Shown: positions 44,826 to 50,312 of the stretch, one piece after another
Layout: every line of letters begins with the position of its first letter
How positions within the stretch are numbered: position 1 is the stretch's first letter
Source of the DNA: G963674685 sp964591275
Lineage (GTDB): Bacteria; Lernaellota; Lernaellaia; JACKCT01
Direction: 5' to 3'
NCBI GenBank assembly: GCA_964591275.1
Contig: CAZQAE010000038.1
Location: 1 to 50,312 of the forward strand
DNA: 50,312 bases
Notes under the pieces: generated by a model
What the model was told of the DNA's origin: nothing
What the model saw: only the letters and a program-made list of their open reading frames with translations
The model's database searches: none
Translations under genes and position numbers: made by a program

Positions 44826-45641
44826 ATGCACGAAGCGAAAATCATGAAAAAAGGTCCGGTCCTTCTTATCACAGCGCACGCCGACGATGCGGAGTTTTTC
44901 GCTGGCGGAACCATCGCCAAATTCGCCGCTGAGGGCCGCGATGTGTACGAAATCATCACCACGAACAACGAGCGCGGCAGCTTCGAGATGGACAGTTCGC
45001 AGCTCGTGACCGACAGCCGCGACAAAGAAGCAAACGAAGCCGCGCGCATCCTGGGCAAAAAGGAAATATTTTTTCTCGAATACCCTGACGGTTTTCTGGG
45101 CGATACTCCCTTGAACGAATTGCGGGAAAAGTTCATGCGCTTTATCCGCGAGATCCGCCCCTATACCTTGATGACCTTTGACCCGTGGGCGCCCTACGAA
45201 CCGCACCCCGATCATCGGGCCGTGGGCATGGCGGCGGTGGAGGCGGCGGGTTTCGCGCATCTGCCCCTGTATCATCCCGAGCATGTGAGAGAGGGGCTTG
45301 CGCCGCATGTGACGGCGGAAAGTTATTACTTCGCAAAATCTCCGATGAACGCCGAGAAGTTCGTGGACATCGGCCAATTCATCGACAAGAAAATCGACGC
45401 GCTGTGCGCGCACGATTGCCAGATAAAAATGATGGTGGACGATTTTCTCATGTCCGCCAAAGCCTGCGGCATGGAGTCGGATATGTTGCCGATGATGGAC
45501 CGCAATAACTATAGGCCCATGCTGGAGATGTTCATCCGCCAATGGGCGCAAAAGACCGGCGAGCCCGCCGGCATTGAGTACGCCGAGGTATTCCGTTACG
45601 AAACAGCCAACGATCTCATCAGGGAACTGATGTCGCTGTAA
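44826..45641 (+). CDS. PIG-L/LmbE-family deacetylase
   Basis: Zinc-dependent N-deacetylase of the LmbE/PIG-L fold, acting on N-acetylglucosamine-type or related amides. 271 aa; the metal motif AHADDAEFFAGG (A-H-x-D-D) and HPDH of PYEPHPDHRAVGMA are present, as is the strand LMTFDPWAPYEPHP. ATG at 44826 has AAGGAG at 8 bases; a GTG at 44817 is too close to it. Substrate unknown; relatives act in mycothiol, bacillithiol or antibiotic pathways, but no such gene is adjacent. A perfect 20-base palindrome lies about 100 bases upstream. Confidence 0.88.
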   Translation: MHEAKIMKKGPVLLITAHADDAEFFAGGTIAKFAAEGRDVYEIITTNNERGSFEMDSSQLVTDSRDKEANEAARILGKKEIFFLEYPDGFLGDTPLNELREKFMRFIREIRPYTLMTFDPWAPYEPHPDHRAVGMAAVEAAGFAHLPLYHPEHVREGLAPHVTAESYYFAKSPMNAEKFVDIGQFIDKKIDALCAHDCQIKMMVDDFLMSAKACGMESDMLPMMDRNNYRPMLEMFIRQWAQKTGEPAGIEYAEVFRYETANDLIRELMSL

Positions 45642-45710
45642 AATTGTGTACTGGCAAGGAACAAGTATTACTTTTCTGTCAGCTTTAGTAGTTGATATGG
45701 AGAAAGTCTG

Positions 45711-46160
45711 ATGCAAAACAAACCGGTTGAGAAAAAATGTGTCGCCTTGGTATGCACAAACTTCACCATGCAGAGCGCTTTTGGTCTGCTCATTTTGGCG
45801 CTCAACTCGGCGCGCTTAGGTTACGAGACACTGATATACTTCACATTCGAGGGGCTGCACATGATACGCCCTGGACACCTCGAAAAACTGCGCTACTTTC
45901 CAACCGGCGTTGATCCATCCGGGATCGAAGTTGGCCACGCAACGCAGGAATTGCGTGCCAAAATGGAAGAAAAGGACATCGCATATCCGGAAGACATGCT
46001 GGAGATGGCTCAACTTGAGGGCGTGCGATTCCTGGCATGTAAAACCAGTGCCGATCTTTTCGACCTCGGCCCAGACGACTTCATTCAAGGTGTTGAGGTC
46101 ATGCTGGCTGAGGATTTTATGAAACAAGCAGCTAGTTCGGATCTGCATCTGATGTTCTAA
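45711..46160 (+). CDS. DsrE/F-like family protein
   Basis: 149 aa. N-terminal strand VALVCTNFTMQSAFGLLILALNS and GYETLIYFTFEGLHM match the DsrE/DsrF-like (sulfur-relay) alpha/beta fold. A conserved-type Cys occurs in FLACKTSADLFDLG, at the position of the sulfur-carrying Cys of DsrE-like proteins; the rest forms the final helix pair. The family includes sulfurtransferase partners and membrane-associated peroxiredoxin-like proteins. The true partner is unknown: no dsr or tus genes are adjacent. Last typical-GC gene before the AT-rich region. Confidence 0.72.
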   Translation: MQNKPVEKKCVALVCTNFTMQSAFGLLILALNSARLGYETLIYFTFEGLHMIRPGHLEKLRYFPTGVDPSGIEVGHATQELRAKMEEKDIAYPEDMLEMAQLEGVRFLACKTSADLFDLGPDDFIQGVEVMLAEDFMKQAASSDLHLMF

Positions 46161-46705
46161 ATGTCTTCTTCCAAGCTCAATAGTTTTGACTGGTTAATAG
46201 AAAATTGAGGACGCCCAATTAAAAATAAACTGTCCTCAATCAAAAACGCCCTTGCAAAACCAAATAATTTTCGCTCAGTAAATAATCGCCCGAATGGGTG
46301 TTCCCAATTTCCCTGGAATCACAGGTGGAAAATTCTCCAGCCGTGATTAGCCCCGCATCGGGGCGGCAGTTTGTAGCCCGGTGCGTCAGCGCCGGGAAAC
46401 TATTTTATCATATATATCAGACAAAGCCCTCTTTAGAGGGCGACACAAAAACGGGTTGTTGTCATTCCCTAATTGCGTTTATTAAAATCTGTCGCCCGTT
46501 GCGGGCTTTTAAAATTTTCAAAACAACATCTATTCCCCGGCGCTTCGCACCGGGCTACAAACTGACGCCCCGATGCGGGGCTTGGATGCAAATCGGGAAC
46601 CCACGCAAAGGGTGTTCCCAATTTTCATTGAACCAGTCCTGCAATTATTCTTTGTATATCACCGGATTTTATGTTATCCTAATAAAATTAAGAAAGGGGA
46701 CGCGG
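46161..46705. other. Junction region before the SIR2 gene
   Basis: 545 bases without a secure gene. From 46281 to about 46620 it is filled by a nested foldback element (separate entry). Composition falls toward AT after 46620, marking a boundary between chromosomal backbone and the SIR2 gene. Confidence 0.5.
46281..46620. repeat. Nested foldback element with ~50-base inverted arms
   Basis: Arms at 46349-46398 and 46533-46583 are near-perfect inverted copies: AGCCCCGCATCGGGGC, then CAGTTTGTAGCCCGGTGCG and CGCCGGG. Inside, 46422-46446 and 46490-46512 form a second inverted pair (AAAGCCC and GGGCGACA). Outside, GGGTGTTCCCAATTT occurs at 46295-46310 and again at 46610-46624. The GCCCCGCATCGGGGC core is shared with 32457-32471 and the outer TCGCCC-AATGGG piece with 11110. 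It looks like a mobile, non-autonomous palindromic element or several inserted together. Confidence 0.65.
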
Positions 46706-46894
46706 ATGCAAAAACTCGACGCAAGAAGACAACCGCAAAAAGGTAATAAGCAAGTCGATATTCCAAGTCCGAAATTGTTTAGAAATGTGTTGTCATATTT
46801 CAAATTATTCAAAAGATGTTTAGGGGGCTGTCTCGAATTTTCCGAATTTTCATGTTCAAATCCGTTAACTCAACAACCACAAAAAGCGAGATGA
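46706..46894 (+). CDS. Possible 62-residue protein upstream of the SIR2 gene
   Basis: ATG at 46706 after AAAGGGG, ending 6 bases before the SIR2 ATG. The product is basic, beginning MQKLDARRQPQKGNKQ, with a helix (KLFRNVLSYFKLFKRCLGG) and three more Cys/Ser-rich residues near the end. It could be a small partner of the SIR2 protein or a chance frame; no family recognised. Confidence 0.35.
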   Translation: MQKLDARRQPQKGNKQVDIPSPKLFRNVLSYFKLFKRCLGGCLEFSEFSCSNPLTQQPQKAR

Positions 46895-46900
46895 GAAAAA

Positions 46901-49900
46901 ATGAAGGCGTATTTACGCGAGATCAATTTGAAATGTCTCCAACGTGATGGTTTATTTAATCGGGAAAATGCTGAAACTGTTCTTAATTGGATGATCTCGA
47001 AGGGAAATAGGCATCCAGTTTTAGTCATCGGGGCTGGTTTCAGTCAGAACGCAATCAATAAAAACACGGGCCTTCCAGAAAGAGTCCCATTATGGCGTGA
47101 TTTAATTAACCGTTGGGAGCAGGATTTAGGGCTTCAGCATGGACTATATGATGCGCCGCGGCTTGCAGAAATCTATCAAGAAACGCTTGGCGTTGATTCT
47201 TTTCGTAATATGCTACTAAACCTCGTGCCAGATGAGGTTCTGTTTCCTAGTAAAGCACATGAGGCATTATTTCACTACACCGCTGAAGCAATAATTACGA
47301 CAAATCAATTGGACACACTATTGGATAAGAATGAAAATGAGTGGATTCCTGTCGTAAACGATCCTGATCTTGCTATTCACAAATATAAAAGGAAGACAAC
47401 GCAACTTATTTATATTCATGGACATCGAAACCAGAGGGATTCATGGGTTTTTTCACGATCTGAATATGAAGATATTGAAAAGACTCGTCCCCGGACCGTC
47501 ACCAGGGTGCGTCAACTATTGACAATGTTTCCCGTTTTGATTATTGGGTACAGTTTATCAGATCCCGATTTTCATAACCTCTACAGACAGATGAGTCTAG
47601 ATATGAAAAATGCACAACCTCGAGGTTTGGCATTGCTTATCGAGAAACCCAGCAGGGCGGAGCGAAAACATTGGGAATGCCTCGGAATAAGCCTTGCGAC
47701 ATTCAATTTATATAACAATAGATTTGATAACACTGAGCGCTTTTCACGGTTTTTTAACCTGGGTGAGGTTAGTCTTGTTTCGAAAGAAGATATTTTAAAT
47801 ATAATTATGAGTATAAAACCATTTCATGACCGTATACAATATGTTCTGGATATATTATCCGACGAAATGCACACAGAAGTCGTTGAGGGTTGGCTAAAGA
47901 TATCTCTTGACTATGAAATATGGATTGCCGCAGCACGTGGAGAGTTCAGTGAGGATAAATGGAAGATAATCAATAAAAATCCTCTACATGAAGGTCTTTT
48001 TGTAAAAGAAAAGTCTCAAGGTTCACAAACGCCGGAGAGTTCGAGTGCAATGATAAGAGATAAATTCTTATTCCTTCCTCAAGATAGGTTCTCCTTGGGT
48101 ATCTTGCTGAACCGAATAGTTGATTCACTAATCGAAATTCATGTAGATAGTCCCATAGATGTTTCAGAATGGTTATGGACAGCACTAGAATACATTGTTG
48201 AACCTGCAACAAGTGGCGAGAGTTTGGAGACAATTGCTCACCTAACATCATGGGCTTGGGTGAACATGGCGGAGCAAGATAATAATATTTCAAATAATAT
48301 CATTCAAGAAAAAGCAAAAATGGTTGTCCAACATTGCCTATTAATCGCACGCAAGTATGGGACATCAGAAGCTGATGAAATTGTATTGTATATTGAGGAA
48401 GACGCTGAAAGATTAGGATTAATAACACAAAAGATATCAAAGGATAAAGAAAGGTATCCTGAACCGATAGCTGAAAGTGATTTTCAAAAGATAATGAAAA
48501 AAGGGTACACTTGTGCAATGAATGGTAATTACAAAGAGGCATTTGAACACTATAAAACCGCTTCAAAATCCTCTTTTAATTCAGGTGATATTTTTCTAAG
48601 GTGGATATCATTGTACTCAACAGCTGACAATTATAACCATTATAAATATGGCAAGGAGAGATTTGGCTATGATCCTTACAAGGATGCGGAACTTACGGAT
48701 TACACAAATAAAATAAAAGACATCGAAAACAATACCGTTGTAAATTCTTGGATAAAACGAAGAAATAGTGCACAACTGAAAATACTAAGCAAAACAATCA
48801 AAATCTTTAAAGACAAATTTTACCGAAAACAGTTCGGAGACCGCTCAACAACATATGATAATGTCGTCCATAACTATTGGCGCATTTTCCGCGATTTAGA
48901 AACTAACTTCATGACTCCTGGCAAGCAAGAAGAATATGTATTGAATCTCCTTAACTGTCCTGCATTCAATGAAATAACAGAACTTAGATTTCGGTTAAAA
49001 TATGACATTGGCGGTACAAAACAGCGACTAAAAGAATTCGCGGACAGCAATCATCCAAGCAATCTTATTAAAAGAAGAGAGCGTGACAGAGAAATGTGCA
49101 AAATGATTTTAACACAACCAACAACAATTACCGAATGGAGTATGCACTTAAACGCGATCCCGGAAATCGATGATATATTGCAAGAAAGTGACAAGCATTT
49201 GGTCCCTGAATTTCTGAAATTATGCAAAACAGAACACCCAACTAAAGTGCAAACATACAAGGGGACATCGCTTCTTTTTGACGATTATTCTGAGGCGTGG
49301 TTTCCATTCTTAAGGCTATTGGACAATAATATGAGCCTTGCTAATTTAGCTGAGTTTAGAAACACACTAAACCATCCACGAGAATGGGAAATGTTCGGCA
49401 AACGATTATCCTCTCTACCATGGCATCAATGGTCAAAAGAAGATAGTAGTAGCATTGAAAACTCTTTGGTTTTTCTCCATGAAACCTCTGACGCAATTCC
49501 ACTTTCATCGTATTCTTGGGGCTATGAAGGATTAACTTGGGCTTTCGTTGGATTATTGCAAGATACTCAATCCAATAATCTTCCAAGAAATTTGGTGAAA
49601 AAGACATCTGCGATTGCGGAGAAAATTTCCGAGATGACTTTTTCAAATGAAAGTGCTGAAATCGAACGTGCCACATTCCTATTACTCTATTTGATTAAAA
49701 ACACAGCTAAAGGCCGTGGGGAAATTATAACCAGGGCATTTTATCACTTTAAAGAGCGTATTGAGCAACCTCGGCCACTACCTCCACATTCATTAAAAGA
49801 CATGGAAAAATATATATTTATTGATTCACTTGAATCCGCCTGCGGACTAGTTGCTGATTATGTGCTATACGGAATCAAACATAAAGAAATTGAAGAGTAT

Positions 49901-50312
49901 TACGAGTATGTTTGGTCGATATTGATTAAGAAGGAAAACGAACTGCGTAAATTTATCACAAATAATCCGCATCATCTCAGGGAGTATGTTCGTTTTCTTG
50001 TAGCAACACTCATTCTCTCCGAAAAAAAACACCGAAATATGGCTGCAAAGTGGTTAGTAGAAATATGTTCTAAAACTCCAGTAGCACTTAAATTCTTAGA
50101 CAGTGTCCTATTGCCAAAATACTGGGGTAAATATTGGAAGGACCTTGTTGAAAGAATTATGATTGCTTCTGGTGGAAATTATGGAGTAAATTCTCTAGAA
50201 CATAAACTTGCAGTTCTCAACTTAACATATAATTCTATTGGGAAAAGGAGACATAAAGATTTGCATTATTTGATAGATCAGACATATCCATTAACTGTTG
50301 ATGATAGTTCAT
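46901..50312 (+). CDS. Giant SIR2-domain protein, likely antiphage NADase (3' partial)
   Basis: From ATG 46901 the frame is open for 1137 codons to the end of the window without a stop. Residues ~35-270 are a SIR2-like domain: VLVIGAGFSQN (G44-A-G-F-S48), AIITTNQLDTLLD with Asn135, IYIHGHRN with catalytic His173, and LLTMFPVLIIGYSLSDPDF. This is the defence-type SIR2 (DSR/Thoeris-like) that degrades NAD+ on phage infection, not the histone deacetylase type with zinc Cys. The remaining ~870 residues are helical with TPR-like spots (GYTCAMNGNYKEAFEHYKTA at ~527) and probably act as sensor. Codon use and composition are far more AT-rich than the neighbours, implying acquisition by transfer. Confidence 0.8.
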   Translation, partial: MKAYLREINLKCLQRDGLFNRENAETVLNWMISKGNRHPVLVIGAGFSQNAINKNTGLPERVPLWRDLINRWEQDLGLQHGLYDAPRLAEIYQETLGVDSFRNMLLNLVPDEVLFPSKAHEALFHYTAEAIITTNQLDTLLDKNENEWIPVVNDPDLAIHKYKRKTTQLIYIHGHRNQRDSWVFSRSEYEDIEKTRPRTVTRVRQLLTMFPVLIIGYSLSDPDFHNLYRQMSLDMKNAQPRGLALLIEKPSRAERKHWECLGISLATFNLYNNRFDNTERFSRFFNLGEVSLVSKEDILNIIMSIKPFHDRIQYVLDILSDEMHTEVVEGWLKISLDYEIWIAAARGEFSEDKWKIINKNPLHEGLFVKEKSQGSQTPESSSAMIRDKFLFLPQDRFSLGILLNRIVDSLIEIHVDSPIDVSEWLWTALEYIVEPATSGESLETIAHLTSWAWVNMAEQDNNISNNIIQEKAKMVVQHCLLIARKYGTSEADEIVLYIEEDAERLGLITQKISKDKERYPEPIAESDFQKIMKKGYTCAMNGNYKEAFEHYKTASKSSFNSGDIFLRWISLYSTADNYNHYKYGKERFGYDPYKDAELTDYTNKIKDIENNTVVNSWIKRRNSAQLKILSKTIKIFKDKFYRKQFGDRSTTYDNVVHNYWRIFRDLETNFMTPGKQEEYVLNLLNCPAFNEITELRFRLKYDIGGTKQRLKEFADSNHPSNLIKRRERDREMCKMILTQPTTITEWSMHLNAIPEIDDILQESDKHLVPEFLKLCKTEHPTKVQTYKGTSLLFDDYSEAWFPFLRLLDNNMSLANLAEFRNTLNHPREWEMFGKRLSSLPWHQWSKEDSSSIENSLVFLHETSDAIPLSSYSWGYEGLTWAFVGLLQDTQSNNLPRNLVKKTSAIAEKISEMTFSNESAEIERATFLLLYLIKNTAKGRGEIITRAFYHFKERIEQPRPLPPHSLKDMEKYIFIDSLESACGLVADYVLYGIKHKEIEEYYEYVWSILIKKENELRKFITNNPHHLREYVRFLVATLILSEKKHRNMAAKWLVEICSKTPVALKFLDSVLLPKYWGKYWKDLVERIMIASGGNYGVNSLEHKLAVLNLTYNSIGKRRHKDLHYLIDQTYPLTVDDSS

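Noticed and set aside
1..50312. tRNA and rRNA genes
   Set aside because: Scanning the intergenic regions by eye gave no cloverleaf with a GGTTCRA-type T loop and no rRNA-like segments.

Overview
The window reads as a contig from an uncultured Gram-negative bacterium, probably a metagenome bin: it holds a 100-N scaffold gap at 37189-37288 and an apparent homopolymer frameshift near 6163. Bacterial IF-1, an MlaE outer-membrane lipid permease, alanine racemase, QueF and many lipobox signal peptides establish a diderm bacterium. Asp-rich lipoprotein linkers, SBBP propeller and Cys-rich repeat surface proteins and an AgmX/TonB-like domain suggest a Myxococcota/'deltaproteobacterial' or candidate-phylum lineage; this placement is inference. 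Base composition is moderately GC-rich until about 46.2 kb, after which it becomes clearly AT-rich.

Layout. 0-6.8 kb: tail of a VCBS-repeat exported protein, then a DNA-precursor group: thyX (FAD thymidylate synthase), nrdJ (B12-dependent ribonucleotide reductase) and a dCMP deaminase, translationally coupled to a beta-carbonic anhydrase whose start is frameshifted. 7-15.3 kb: a double 8-cysteine lipoprotein, isochorismatase-like hydrolase, infA, an acyltransferase/SDR pair, a membrane beta-propeller protein, psd, and a C45-type Ntn-hydrolase lipoprotein. 15.3-19.6 kb (minus strand): DUF192 protein, a truncated glycosyltransferase remnant, SHOCT lipoprotein, alr, mlaE and an MBL-fold hydrolase, mostly overlapping or closely spaced. 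19.8-20.5 kb: two paralogous 28-residue membrane microproteins, each behind its own sigma-54-type -24/-12 promoter. 20.7-25.2 kb: a glycerophosphodiesterase lipoprotein and an archaeal-type gatE-gatD operon.

25.4-32.4 kb: two overlapping PAS-rich histidine kinases, the second with receiver domains at both ends. 32.6-39.4 kb: kbl-like aminoacyl-CoA synthase, small exported proteins, a very large SBBP/Cys-repeat lipoprotein interrupted by the gap, and queF. 39.6-43.5 kb: an overlapping three-gene operon encoding a predicted pseudokinase with transmembrane and AgmX/TonB-like domains, a TPR lipoprotein and a DUF3108 protein. 43.6-46.2 kb: an exported protein, a foldback MITE-like repeat, a PIG-L deacetylase and a DsrE-like protein. 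46.2-50.3 kb: a nested foldback element followed by a giant AT-rich SIR2-domain gene that runs off the window and is probably the edge of an acquired defence region.

The strongest candidates for something undescribed are the twin sigma-54 microproteins (19.8-20.5 kb), the pseudokinase-AgmX operon (39.6-43.5 kb), the bacterial GatDE pair and the SIR2 giant at the right edge.
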